DNA of 64,000 bases. Origin: Penium margaritaceum (Eukaryota; Streptophyta; Zygnematophyceae; Desmidiales; Peniaceae). A program made the position numbers and the translations under genes. This document shows positions 11,077-22,400 of this stretch, piece after piece. The notes under the pieces are model-generated. The model was not told the origin of the DNA, did not search any database, and saw only the letters and a list, made by a program, of their open reading frames with translations. The stretch lies in NCBI GenBank assembly GCA_023375785.1, contig SZWC01004972.1, positions 79,434 to 143,433 of the forward strand, given 5' to 3'. How positions within the stretch are numbered: the stretch's first letter is position 1; each line of letters starts with the position of its first letter.

Positions 11077-11740
11077 CCTCAAAACAAGCAAGGAGAATGA
11101 AATGATCAGAACAGTCAACAAGACATGCAGGTAGAAGAAATGGGGCATGTGGAGACTAGGGAGACTGAGGGTGGAAGCAAGGAGCTGTGAGATGATGCAA
11201 GGAGTTAGGCGGAGAACCCAGATGGAAGAGTTGCAAAGCTCAGGTAAAGGGATGAGGTAGAGAGGTCACCAGTGAGAGATTGCTGGACCGAGGACTGCAG
11301 GAGTGAATGGACGAGTGATGGATTGAGGGGCATTGAGTGGACGATTGAGAGTGATGGAGCAAAGGGGGTGCAAAGGTAAGAGTTGAGATTGGATGGCGAA
11401 AGAGGAATGAGCGATGAGCGAGCAGAAGATGGGGTGGCAAAGCCGCAGAACCAAAGGCAAATAGGATGGAAAGATAGTATTGGGTTAAACTCAAGGGAAT
11501 GAACATCCTTGGTATATACAAGCTGAACAAGATGAAAAGTCTGAGAGGCTACTTCTTTCCGCTAGCCGGACATGGGTGACACATGCCACTTTATTAGGGG
11601 ACAGTTTGAACGTTGGCCAAACGGTCACCGGCCCAATGCATCGTCAGTCAAGGTGGTTTGGTTCTAGGACCTGAACCACTATTGAGGACCTTGATATTCC
11701 TCCCTTGGGTATTCCTCTTTTCAAGCCTTCATTTCTGACA
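11077..11740 (-). repeat. 3' LTR of element 10
   Basis: In sense orientation it starts TGTCAGAAATGAAGGC at 11740. It is homologous to 14268-14923 along its length, including the ACGGGTGACA and GAACATCC blocks. Confidence 0.8.
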
Positions 11741-11750
11741 CCCCCCTTGA
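11741..11750 (-). other. Polypurine tract of element 10
   Basis: The minus strand reads TCAAGGGGGG immediately before the 3' LTR. This is the expected place and composition for the plus-strand primer of reverse transcription. Confidence 0.75.
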
Positions 11751-12505
11751 AGCTTGAAAAGAGTGATAGTTCTTTTGTTTCTTGGAACATAACTGCTTGA
11801 GTAGTAGTATTGCTTATAGCATCGGTCCCCATCAGAGGATGCAGGTGTTGGAGACCGCTATTCAATAGCTCATAGTGCTGCTTTTTCTTCAACCCCCCTC
11901 TGGTTTTTGATGAAGGGTTGTAGTTGGAAGCCTTGGTCTTGTTCAACAAAGGGGTATGGAGGAGGATCAAGGCAAACTGGGGGCAAAACAATCGAATTTG
12001 CTCCTCTTTGAGTGACGTAGTTCCGAGTTGCTTGCATGGTCCTGGGAAGAGGCTGATGTCAACGTGCTTTGATGATACAATGGAATTCCACATCAGTGGT
12101 GATGAAGAGAAGACCTTGCAGTTGTGTTTGGGCTTCTTGATAGTGACACCATGCTTCTGCCATCCTGCGGGCTTCTCTGATTCCTCTATTCCAAAGGACA
12201 TCAAGGAGATTGAATCCATGGATGTAGAGGAAGGTGATTTCTTATTGAAGTTGATGCCTCCATCGTCGGAAGTTATGACTGCCATCGTTGTTGATTTCCA
12301 AGCAGTCAATGTTGTGCTTAAGAAAAGTAGCTTCAGGGAAGATGACTATGGTATGCCTCCAAGTAGCCATGACACCTGAAGTCCTTGTAGTTGAGGTGGT
12401 CCAATGGATGAGGGTGGAAGGCGCTTCCAATATGCCACTCACAAAGGGAGATCTGTCACAACTATGCCTTTGTGTCCACACGAGGGTAGAAAGATAGTAC
12501 TTCAA
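11751..12505 (-). other. Element 10 interior, 3' part with unrecognised open frames
   Basis: Minus-strand frames of moderate length with normal protein composition occur here (for example HNIDCLEINNDGSHNF near 12280, and a longer frame from about 12309 to 11644 that runs into the LTR). I recognise no retroelement enzyme in them. They could be a very diverged part of a polyprotein or sequence picked up by the element. Confidence 0.35.
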
Positions 12506-12589
12506 GTAGAGTGGTGATGAGGAGGAATCGGCTCTTTTAGGGAATGATGATGAATGATGAGCGGCTGTGGATTAGGATTTGGACGCAGT

Positions 12590-13100
12590 GATAAAAACCT
12601 GGTGCACTGTTGATTTGGACGGCATGGGTGCAGGTTTCCCCAAGATTTTTGCTTTGACTGGGCAGATCCTTGTGCTGAGTAAATAATGATGTCATCAATA
12701 TTTACAGCAGAGGAGAAATGAGGAACTGGGTGCAGGGGACCTTGTGCGCTGACGATGAAAGTGCAGAAAGGGGAAAGGCGAGAGCCAACGCGCTGCAATA
12801 AATCTGCTGCCGGCGTAGGTGCAGGCCACCGCAAGATTGGCAGCCCGGACGTGCAGATCCTTGTGCTGGCCACAGATGATGAAGATTACTGATGATAAAG
12901 CGGAGACGGATAACTGATGATGAGGTTTGGGCGCAGGGGCGAGCCGCATGTGCTGATGAGGGGTATGGGGTGGGTGCATGTCACCGGGAGATTGGCGGTT
13001 TGACCGGGTGAATCCTTCTGCCAAGCTGAGATGATGATGAGAGTGGATGATTGCTCAGGAGGACTGGACACAGGGGGCGAAACTACATGCACTGCAAAAT
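12590..13100 (-). repeat. Imperfect tandem repeats in the element 10 leader
   Basis: Three diverged units of about 170-190 bp share a GTGCAGGT-CC-AAGAT-type core (near 12630, 12820 and 12970), a CAGATCCTTGTGCTG-like block and GATGATGA runs. A similar core appears at the right end of the window (63970-64000). They lie between the primer-binding site and the 3' part of the element. Confidence 0.5.
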
Positions 13101-14256
13101 GCTGATTTGAGGATGATGAAGGCAATGAAGAAGATGATGCTGATGATGACGGAGGATGGAAGATGATGATAAGGAGGAGTTGCTGATTAAGAGGGAAGGA
13201 TGACAGCTGCTGCGGATGAGGCAGACGAAGGAGATGAGGAGGAGGAGGAGGAAGGGACAGTAGATGCTGATGAAGAAGGGACTTTCTCTGATTTCAGGAG
13301 AGTGACGGCTTGTGCTCCCAGTTGGCTCGAGACCGATAAGCAAGACGACCAGTAGTGTCCTGTATCCTGAAAATGAGAGGAGTCCTGTTGCAGGAAAGGT
13401 GGCCTGAGTGAAGCAGAGGTGAATGTCGATGTCATGAGAGTAACGGCTTGTTCCACAGCTGGTTCGAGACCAATGAGCAGGAAGATTGGTGGTGTCCAAT
13501 GTCGTGACTCTGGGCAATGATCTGCTGCAACTTCAAACAAGAAGAGGCGGCTCAAGAGAATGATGTGAAATGAAGGAGGCAAGGAAAGCAGAGGATGATG
13601 CCAATGTGGATGGAGCAGATAGAGCAGGAAGTGGCCGCTAGAGAGAGGTAAGGTAGGAAAGGTGCTGCAAGAAGCGGGAGCGACGACCAAGAGGTGATCT
13701 TGGATGCAATTACTGAGATTGTCACGAGAAGCAGAGGAAGCAGACAGATAGAATCTGGAGACAGTGGGTGAGTGAGAGGCAATGCAGGTTGATAGGAATA
13801 AGGAGCAAAAGGTGACAGGAAGCTTTGACAAAGATGGAGGCAGAGGGTGGCTCGGGAGCCACTTTGAGCTGTTTGCGGTGGAGGAGTGCCAGACGTTGCC
13901 ACTGGCATGTGAATGGACGCAAGGCTCTATCATGGCAATGAGAATTGCCGAGGCTTTAGAATCAGTCAAGATGATGCTGCTAACATCAGCTGCAAACGAG
14001 GCAAAGAAGGCTCGGGCAAACGGATGCGTTGAGGATCACAGAGTACAGGTCACCATGTGCGTGTGACGGTCACAGGGAGCCTTGTGACTCTTTGACTTGA
14101 CGTTGCAACTGGGGAGGAGGAAAAGAGTAGAAGAGATAATGTAGGTGGTGGTAGCGGCGGTAAACGGCTACGGAGGGAGTTGTGATGGCAGAGAGCAATG
14201 CTGGAGATGGCAAAGCAATGACTTAGCTATGGAATTCCCCATGATGTTGCCTGATT
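13101..14256 (-). other. Element 10 leader, GATGAAG-rich
   Basis: About 1.15 kb rich in GATGA and GAGGA on the plus strand. Minus frames are Ser/Leu/His-rich with many overlapping alternatives, typical of biased composition rather than coding. I see no domain. Confidence 0.4.
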
Positions 14257-14267
14257 CTCTGATACCA
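14257..14267 (-). other. Primer-binding site of element 10
   Basis: The minus strand reads TGGTATCAGAG directly beside the 5' LTR. It is complementary to the 3' end of initiator-methionine tRNA. Confidence 0.8.
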
Positions 14268-14923
14268 GGTCAGAAGAACAGAATGAACAGAGTTGTCAAC
14301 AGAAGAGGCACGTAGACGCAATGGGGCATGTGGTGACTAGGGAGTATGAGGACGGAAGCAAGGAGCTGTGAGATGATGCAAGGAATTAGGCAGAGAACCC
14401 AGATGGAAGAGTTACAAAGCTCAGGTAAAGTCATGAAGTAGACAGGTCACCGATGAAAGAGTGCTGGAGCAAGGAGTGCAGGAGTGACTGGATGAATGAT
14501 GGATTGAGGGGCACTGAGTGGAGGAGCGAGAGTGACGGAGCAAAGGGGTACAAAGGCAAGAGTTGAGATTGGATGGCAAAGGAGGAATGAGCGATGAGCA
14601 AGCAGAACAGAGACGCGGTGGTGAAGCTGCAGAACCAAAAGGCGAACTAGTTGGAAAGACTGTTCTGGGTTAAACTCAAGGAAATGAACATCCTCGGTAC
14701 ATACAAGCAGAACAAAGCAAAAAATCTCAGCAACGGCTTCTTGCCGCTAGCCGGACACGGGTGACATGTCACTTTCTCAGGGGACATTTTGACTGGTGGG
14801 CAAACAGTCTCTGGCCCGATGCATCGTCAGTCAAGGTAGTTCAGTCCTAGGACCTGAACCACTATCGAGGATATTGATATTCCTCCTTTGGGCGTTTATC
14901 TTGTCAAGCCTTCATTTCTGACA
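14268..14923 (-). repeat. 5' LTR of element 10
   Basis: 656 bp, paired with 11077-11740. In sense orientation it begins TGTCAGAAATGAAGGC. Confidence 0.8.
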
Positions 14924-16802
14924 AGCTTTATCATGTCGCTACAGCGCCCTTGGGATGATTTGGCTTTGTCTGGCTCCCATGTCATGGCCCGCATGCTTGC
15001 TACACACATCCATCTACCTTCTACTCGCCTCCCTCCTTGCTGCACGATGGCAACTGCCTGTGCAGTTACTACTCTGATGGTGTAAGTTTCTGCTATGACA
15101 ATCGGTGTTTGTCTCTCTTGGCCCTGTCAAATCTGTTCACTTTCTTTGCACTGACTCAGGCTAGCTGTTGCCTACCTAGGGTGTTGATGTTGTGCGCTTT
15201 GATGGACCTGGAGGGGAACTATTTCTGCTGGAGGTGCTGTCTATGGCACATGCTTTCTCTTACCACCGTACATGATCAGGGCATGGACTTCCTCTCCAGT
15301 CATTGCGTTGGCACTGTCTTCTTGCACTCCTCTGACCATGTTGTGCTCCGTGGTCTTCACTACAATCTCTTGTGTTGTGTTTCTCTGTCGCTTCTTTCAC
15401 CTTGCGTTGCTTCTCCCCTTGTTCAGGTCAGACCGTCCCTGTCTTCTGTGCATACATGTCTTCTTCATCTTAGGCTGTGTCACATTATTTTTTCTGCCAT
15501 TAACAGCCTACTGCGTATCCACCTGGCCAACGGCCTTGGCCCTGCTTTGCTTGCTCCTCTTGCACCACTGACTATCTTGACTGTGCCCAAGGCAAGACGA
15601 ACCTGCCTCCTTTCTCTACATTTAATAAATTCATTTTGCATCCCCTTGATCTTGTGTATGCCAACGTCATGGGTCCCCTTCCCCATTAACTTCTTGGTGG
15701 TTTTGGGTGCCATGTGCTTTACCTTACTGATGAATTCTCTCATTCTTGGGTGTTCACACTACGCCAAAAGAGTGTTGCAATTCATGTTCTTGAGGAGTGG
15801 CTACCCTAGGCTGGGCGTGCCGGTCTGCAGAAGCTCTGAGTTTTTCACTCGAACCATGGTAGTGAATTCTTTGGCCCCATCTCTTGTTTTTTTAATTCTT
15901 GTGGCATGCGTATGCAGTCTTCAGCTCCTCCAAAACCCCAAAAGAATCAGTGTTTATGAGGTGTCTGGTCTTTTCTTCCTGAGGGCTGTCCCCTCTCTTT
16001 GCATGGAGGCCATGTCTCACATGACATGGCCTACAGTCCGTCCCCTCATAGCATCACCCCTTGCGAGCGTTGACTGGGTTGTATGGCTGATCTTTGGCTG
16101 TTTTGCATATGGGGCAACGTGGCCGCTTTCTAGCTTCCTGATGACATATGGGAGGGGAAGTTTTCCAGTCATAGCCACTTTTGCGTCTTTCTGGGATCCT
16201 TTTCATTGTTTGTGTTTTTGAATCTTGTGACGCCCTCTTCTTTGAGTCCGGTGTTTGCAGTGACCTTGACTTTCTGGCCCCGGTTGAAGCCCTTGCAGCA
16301 CTCTCTCGCTTCGGAAGAGGGACTGTTACTCCTATGGTTGTTCCTGTTGCCTCCTACACTTGGGGCAATCGTTTTCCTTCCCCTATTGATGACACCATTG
16401 GGTCACCATCTGTTGCCTCCACTTTCCCGGGTCTCCTCATCTATCTTGTCATCGTGGCCTGCCTATGTTTCCAATGACCATTCTCCTGTCTCTTCTGCAT
16501 TCCCCCTTACTAGTTCTTCCTCCCACATCACTCCAGTGGCCACCCAGTATCCTGTTGCAGCGTCCATGCCTGGTATGCAGTCACCTGTCCCTGCTGACCC
16601 AGTCTTGCAACCTCCCGAGCCATACACTTGTGGAGTCCAGCTTCGTGCTCCTCCTTCTCACAATGGCATCATTTCTACGGATACAAGGATATGCGCTCTG
16701 GGCCTCACCGCCACAGAATTGGAGAGGCTAGGTGTCTGAGCCAAGAACTGTAGCATTGCACTTGGCTACTCCCTCATCTCTTAGGAATTTCACAGTGTTG
16801 TC
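14924..16802 (+). pseudogene. Ty1/copia pol relic with integrase region
   Basis: A plus-strand frame near 15540-15800 shows the pre-integrase zinc-binding end (CTTDYLDCAQGKTNLPPF) followed by an integrase-core opening (LDLVYANVMGPLP, then YLTDEFSHSW). Further on, NHGSEFFGP and SSAPPKPQKN match the second acidic region and the usual post-core motif. It is a heavily decayed fossil with more than ten breaks. No reverse transcriptase was seen before the R4a LTR at 16803. The longest open frame in the region is in a different frame and is not the coding one. Confidence 0.65.
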
Positions 16803-17511
16803 TGTCAAAAATTACCCCTGCCATGGATACCGTATGCTGTTTTCCTGGTTTGTCCACTACGAAGTGCTTGGGTGTCTTGTCGGATTGCAGATTTGGACTC
16901 CCAGGATTTCTCCATGTGGTGTTGAGCTGTCATTTGCTCAATTTGGTTGAGAATTAAGAAAGTTAGCCCCATCTGAAGTTTGGGTGGTAGGCGGGTGGAA
17001 TCTGGGAGTCCGTCATTGGTGACGGGATAACTCCACTGCGGATGGTTCAAGTTTGACTCCAATGGGCTCCAAAGGTAAGTGGGCCATGAAGGAAGGGATG
17101 TAGGAGGTCTTCAGGACTAAGGTGATCCTCTCCCTATGTTGGAGGGCCAGGAACGGCACTCTGATAGGCCACCGTCGAAGCGCCTCCCGTTACTTCTGTT
17201 TGTGAGCATGGTGGACGGCTCCAGCATAGGTTACTTGAATGGCCATAGCAGAGGCTCTACTGCCCCGTTTTGGCTGTGCTTGGTTGCACTCAAAAGCTCA
17301 GATCACAGGCTCGAAGAATCAGAATCTCACAAAAACAACTAACCATTGATGGTCTTCAGCCTTTCTCAGTTTCCATAACCTGCATTGTGCAACAAATCTA
17401 CTCCCGTGGTGTATGACAACGCAAAGCAAACATCTCCCTTGGAATTCTCTTTGCACTAAGCAGCCATGGACACTTGGTGAATCATAACAGGCCAAGAAAT
17501 CATTCCTGACA
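16803..17511 (+). repeat. R4a LTR, 5' end of element 9
   Basis: 709 bp, TGTCAAAA at the start and CTGACA at the end. It is about 80% identical by eye to 35309-36020 and more distantly related to 17712-18441. Shared blocks include GGCGGGTGGAATCTGG and CATCGTCGAAG. A half-tRNA primer-binding site follows directly, which fixes the right end. Confidence 0.75.
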
Positions 17512-17528
17512 ATGGCTTATGGGCCCAC
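17512..17528 (+). other. Primer-binding site of element 9, half-tRNA type
   Basis: ATGGCTTATGGGCCCAC abuts the R4a LTR. Its last 15 bases match GGGTTATGGGCCCAC, the complement of the plant initiator tRNA anticodon arm, at all but one position. Confidence 0.7.
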
Positions 17529-17711
17529 TGTCCGATCTACCTCCCAGGACATCCATCGCTTCCGCAACGCATGGGTTTGTTACTGCGGGCAACATTGTCA
17601 TCCCAATTTGAGACTTTCCATAGCAGAAATTCAACATGATGCAGAAGCTGGAGTCCCCACCCATGTAAATGTAAATGGATTGCCCTGGTTTTGGGCTGTT
17701 ATGGTGGAGAT
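17529..17711 (+). pseudogene. Leader and gag start of element 9, before the solo LTR
   Basis: The end of this stretch reads NVNGLPWFWAVMVEI, matching the gag opening of the other half-tRNA families (FNGTGF-LW-WQFEI). It stops at the GAGAT target duplication of the R4b LTR. Confidence 0.6.
17707..17711. repeat. Target-site duplication of the solo R4b LTR, left copy (GAGAT)
   Basis: GAGAT precedes the LTR start at 17712 and recurs at 18442-18446, where gag-like reading resumes. Confidence 0.65.
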
Positions 17712-18441
17712 TGTTGATAAGGTGTGCCCCTTGCCATGAGTACCGTTGATTGTACCCCGGTTAGACCACTGAGGAGTGGTCAAACACCTAATCCGACTTA
17801 GAATTTAGATTCCATTGATTTTTCCATGCAGGATCGAGCTTTGAATCACTCAAATTGAGTGATTATTCAGAAAGCTAGCCTAGTCCGAAAATTGGATGTT
17901 AGGCGGGTGGAATCTGGTACCCGTCATGGATGGTGGGATAATCCACCGCAAGCGATCCGAGTTCATTCCTAATGGGCTCCAAATGCACCAGGGGCATGAA
18001 TGAGGTAGCCATAAGAACCTCCTTGACCAGGATGAACTTCTCATTAACTTCTGGGCAAGGAAAGGCGCTTCGACGGGTCATCGTCGAAGCGCCTCCCATT
18101 GCCTAGCATGCAAGACAAGGTGGACGGCTCCACGAAGGGTTACTTTGACGGCCGTAGCAGGGGCTCTACTGCTCCGTTTTAGGCATGCTTGGATGCGTTG
18201 GAAAACTTAGATTACAAGCTATGAGGATCTGATGGAATGTTACTATTATAAGTAGAGAAAATGTATTTGGATTCAGATCTACTGAATGCGACGTGTTCTG
18301 CCCACTCCCATCTGTGATCTTTGTGCTCAACACTCTTCACCATTGGTGTCCATTGGCTGCCCCAAACACTGGTATCGTGCATCACTGAGAGTTAGGCATC
18401 CTTAAGGGTGCCTCCACACCCACTAGTGCCAACAAATATTT
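17712..18441 (+). mobile_element. Solo R4b LTR nested in element 9 gag
   Basis: It starts TGTTGATAAGG, and a CCAACA lies at 18429-18434, seven bases before the right-hand GAGAT. It is a diverged relative of the R4a LTRs. Sense is plus. Gag-like sequence of element 9 lies on both sides and the 5-bp repeat GAGAT flanks it, so I read it as a solo LTR rather than the 5' LTR of the coding region to the right. The exact right end is uncertain by seven bases. Confidence 0.65.
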
Positions 18442-21100
18442 GAGATCTACCTTGCGCACAAGGGACTGGTGGGGCTCATGAAGGATAAGGAGGTTCAAGG
18501 TGTGATCGCAACAGACGAGGAGAAGACAACCTTGACAAAGAAAAACAAGGAGGCGCTAATGCTCCTATTCTTGGCACTGCATGAATCTAAGTGGGGCCAT
18601 ATCCATAGCTTTGAGCTGGTGGTGGACACATGGAAGAAGCTCTGTTCCATCCACCAATCTACATCCCTTACAAACAAGGTCTTTGCAATGAAGCGGCTTT
18701 TGACAGTGAGGATTGAGGAGGTTGAGGAAATCATTTCCACCATGCAACAGATTGAGTTTCTTCTCTCACAATGCTCTGATGTGGGGTGGAATATTGACAG
18801 TAACATGTAGAAAATGGAAATCCTCATGGCTCTAACTGATTGTTTGAGACCTCAGATCACCGTGATGGAAGGCTAGAAGGATCAACCCACCAACGGCACA
18901 GTCATGAAGTACATCCGCAACAAGGTGCACCGTTGCATCGGTGGCAATACCTTTTCTTCCTCAACGGTACTCATTACCAAAACGCAAGGTGGCAGCAGCA
19001 GCGGCAAGCAAGGCGTTGGTAAGGGTGGTGGCAAGAAGGGCGCCAAGAAGGGTATGTTCTATAGCTATGGCAAGGAGGGCTATTGGGCAAAGGAGTGTCA
19101 GGCCGGCGGTAAAGGTGCCAAAGGCAAGAAGGCGCTCCTCAATGGCACAAAGAACCACGGCATGAAGGGCGCCAACCAGTGGTGCCTTGACGCAGGTACG
19201 GAGGAATGTACCCAAGTCAAAAAGGTGGGGTTCATCAACTATACCAAGTCTGCCAAGTCCATGGTCGTCGCTAATGACAAGGCAAAACCAGCGGCCGGCC
19301 AAGGTGATGTGGACGGGGAAGTGGTGGTTGTTGGTAAAAAGGCGCAGTGTGTTATCAAAAGTGCCCGTCTGGCTCCGGCCTGGCTGACATTTTGAGTGTA
19401 AGCCGCTTGATGGACAAGTAGTATGAAGTGCTCTTCTGTAGGAAAGGTGCACTCATGCGGATAGACGGCGGCGACAAGGTTGTGCTCGAAGCAAAGTGCA
19501 AGGGAGGCTTCTACATTGTTCAGACTAAGGTCATGCCCTTGACAGCATACGCAGCTGACCTGCAAGCACGCTCCATCAACCTTGCTAAAGGCCGGAGAGT
19601 AGACCTGCACCTGTGGCATTGGTGGCTGGGGTATTTGTCATCCGCAGTCGTGCAGGAGATGGAAAAGCGCAACATGGTCCGTGGCCTCAACATCATGAGT
19701 GCAGCAGACATCGCAGCAGATTCCGCAGAGCACAAGTGCAAGCCTTGTACCGTGGGTAAAGCAAAGTGCAAACCATTTTGAGAACGGACAGCGGGGGGCC
19801 GAGAACCTGCTTGAGGTTGTTCACATTGATGTGTGTAGACCAATCAAGATTCCGTCCCCTGGGGGTGTGTGATACTTTATCACCTTCATCAATGACTAGA
19901 GCCAAAAACTCTACATCTACTTCATGGAGCCAAAAAGTGATGTGCTGGACCGGATGAAGAAGTATGTTGCAGCGGTTGAGAGACAGACTGGTTGCAAGGT
20001 CAGAGCACAACGCAAAATCAATGGCGGTGAGTATGTGGACTGCGGAGGGTGGCTGAAGGAGCAGGGGATTGAGTGGCAGCCGACCACTCTGTGTACGCTG
20101 CAGTCTTATGGTGTGGTGGAGCATGCTAACCAGACACTGTTCACCATGGTGCGGATGATACTCGTGGACGCTAAACAACCATGGAGCCTCCGCTTTGAAG
20201 TTGTGAGCACGGTGTACTACATCCCCAACCTCACCCCAATGGCAGTGCTGAAGGGGAAAGGTGGCTGAAACATGCCACAGGAGGTGTGGAGTGGGCGCAA
20301 GCCAAGTGTGGCACATCTGAAGGCGTTTGGGTGAAAAGGGCACGCGTTGATTCAGGCCACGCAAAGGGAAGACTTCAAACTAGAAGTGCGTGTAAAGGCG
20401 TGTGCGTTTTTTGGGTATGATAGTGCACTCAAGGTGCACCACCTCTTTGATCAACAGATGTAGGACGTCATCACCAGCCATGAAGTCACGGTTGATGAGC
20501 AGCATTGTTGATGCAGCAACAGCAAAAACATCAACGCAACACACTCTCCAAAGCAGGGGAACTGGTTCCGTCTCCTTGAACGTGAGGAGGAGCTCGCGGC
20601 TGCAGAGGTCCATGACGGGTCTTTGGAGAATGATGGATCTGGAATGCACCAGGGCAATGCAGCAGGTGAGGACCGCTGGAGCGTAGGATGTTGTAGCCGG
20701 TGTAAGGGAAGCTGCAACCAAGGGAGACGTTGCGCAGAGCAGCTACAGGACAAGCAGCTTGAGTCGCCAAGGTTGCCGCATTGCATTTGGAGATGGCGGA
20801 ATGCGGTGAAGCCGTACAATGCAAGCACAGGCCGCTGGGTTAGAATGGTGTAGTTCATGATGGCAGCCGCAATTGAGCCGATGACCGTGCAAGAGGTGCT
20901 TGCAAAACCTGACGGGCAGGAATGGGATGAAGCCATAAAATCTGAACTTGCGCCCCTTGCTGATAACGGCACTTGGGGGCTGGTGGATCGGCCAAAGGAC
21001 GGGAAGCTGATCAGCTCCAAGTGGGTGTTCAAGGTGAAAATCACCAAGGACAGCAAGGTGGAGAAGTACAAGATGCGGCTGGCGGCAAAGGGGTACGCGC
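18442..21100 (+). pseudogene. Gag to reverse transcriptase start of element 9
   Basis: Gag continues (EIYLAHKGLVGLMKD; then the helical KWGHIHSFELVVDTWKKL part, shared with elements 1-3 and 8). A zinc-knuckle remnant lies near 19050-19100. The pre-integrase region (LHLWHWWLGYLS, CKPCTVGKAKCKPF) is near 19600-19780 and the integrase core near 19800-20270. The first reverse transcriptase motifs (AIKSELAPLADNGTWGLVDR; KWVFKVK) are at 20860-21090. The sequence stops at the insertion point of element 7. It is a fossil with more than ten breaks. Confidence 0.8.
21096..21100. repeat. Target-site duplication of element 7, left copy (CGCGC)
   Basis: CGCGC before the LTR and TGCGC at 28758-28762 after it differ at one base, consistent with an aged 5-bp duplication. 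Confidence 0.7.
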
Positions 21101-22390
21101 TGTTGGATTTTACATAACAGAATCTTTAGGAATCTTCAGATGAGGTACTCTGATAGTTCAACTCTCTGGTACTGTGCTAAATTTGTTGGTGATGACCTCT
21201 CAGTTAGGAGTAAACAATTACACACACACACAGGCACTCTTGCCTTAGCAATGTCACTGACTGTGCGATTCAAGAGTATGAACTGAAGGCACAGTTACAC
21301 GACTCGTCTCACAAGCTTTCCAACGGTACCAAGCTTGTTCAAAATGATTACACACAGACGAAGTGACAGGAAATACAAGCCTACAGCTACTTATCTGTCT
21401 ACACTAGCTAGAAGCAGAAAAGTACAAGTGTTGACACAGTCCGGTCTCCTTGTGTCTCCATAGGATCTTCCGGACACCGCTCGATGATCCCCGATCNACC
21501 ACTTACACACACACAGGCACTCTTGCCTTAGCAATGTCACTGACTGTGCGATTCAAGAGTATGAACTGAAGGCACAGTTACACGACTCGTCTCACAAGCT
21601 TTCCAACGGTACCAAGCTTGTTCAAAATGATTACACACAGACGAAGTGACAGGAAATACAAGCCTACAGCTACTTATCTGTCTACACTAGCTAGAAGCAG
21701 AAAAGTACAAGTGTTGACACAGTCCGGTCTCCTTGTGTCTCCATAGGATATTCAGGACACCGCTAGATGATCCCTGATCATTGGCGGACCGAGGTTGGCG
21801 GATGCCCAGCACCCTCGGTTCGATCCACGGACGAGATCGTCCGGATCAGCGGTAGCTTCTTCATGACCATCGATCTGGCTCGGGCATTTGTCTCACGACG
21901 ATGGACCGACCGCACCTCTAGATTCAGCGACGGCGCCGATCAATCCAAACGCCCTCATAGGATGCCTGACCACAGGATCCATCTTTAGAAAGAGGAATAT
22001 CTTCAGCGTTTCCTTGGTCCTTGCCACATCAGCAGCCTCGGAGTCGAGAGGAGCTCATGCTCGCACTCTCGCCTCGTCTGCCGGACCACATATCCTGTTT
22101 GTCCAAAACTTACCGAGACATATGACTTCTGGTCAAGGTATTCCGTCAGCTCTCCGGAGCTCCAATAGGATGAGTAGAGAGAATAGGGCCCCGGATGGAT
22201 GGATCAGCGGGACGCCTTAAGAGGCCTGCCCACAGCCATACCATACCCCGCCATAGAGGATAGACAGGAGGGTCGAGAGAGAGATGACAATCTCACTCTC
22301 GGCCCTCTTGTTTTTCCTTTTTGTTGATGTTGTGCCAAGCCCAGTAGATCATTGGATCAAGATGATCTGACGGTTGTCCTTTTTCCAACA
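21101..22390 (-). repeat. 3' LTR of element 7, with an assembly duplication
   Basis: TGTTGG at one end and CCAACA at the other. About 280 bp is present twice in tandem around a single N at 21497 (21218-21496 and about 21500-21775), which makes this LTR longer than its partner. The N and near-exact copy point to an assembly join rather than biology. Confidence 0.9.
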
Positions 22391-22400
22391 TTCCCCCCCT
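22391..22400 (-). other. Polypurine tract of element 7
   Basis: The minus strand reads AAGGGGGGAA directly before the 3' LTR. Confidence 0.85.

Larger units (their letters stand above)
11077..14923 (-). mobile_element. Element 10: LTR element without recognisable pol (fossil, possibly non-autonomous)
   Basis: Two direct repeats of about 660 bp (about 11077-11740 and 14268-14923) flank 2.5 kb. The interior has a polypurine tract beside the left LTR and an initiator-tRNA primer-binding site beside the right LTR, both placed for a minus-strand element. No integrase, reverse transcriptase or RNase H motif was seen inside. It is either a large non-autonomous derivative or an internally reduced copy. 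Related LTRs occur at 46774-47383 (+) and 63023-63678 (-). LTR identity is roughly 85% by eye, so it is old. No convincing target duplication was seen, and the left end is fixed only to within about 10 bp. Confidence 0.75.

Noticed and set aside
12590-13100. CRISPR-like array
   Set aside because: Units are 170-190 bp, diverged and without constant short repeats. This is a eukaryotic retroelement leader.
12502-14000. Ser/His/Leu-rich minus frames up to 260 codons in element 10
   Set aside because: They arise from GATGA-rich repeats, overlap each other in several frames and show no domain.
15037-16221. 394-codon plus frame, hydrophobic, resembling a multi-pass membrane protein
   Set aside because: The adjacent frame carries recognisable pre-integrase and integrase motifs (CTTDYLDCAQGK, LDLVYANVMGPLP), so the long frame is an overlapping shadow of a decayed copia pol.
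18370-18380. TGGTATCGTGC as primer-binding site of element 9
   Set aside because: It lies inside the sequence bounded by GAGAT duplications and gag-like sequence on both sides. The better site is the half-tRNA match at 17512 next to the paired R4a LTR.
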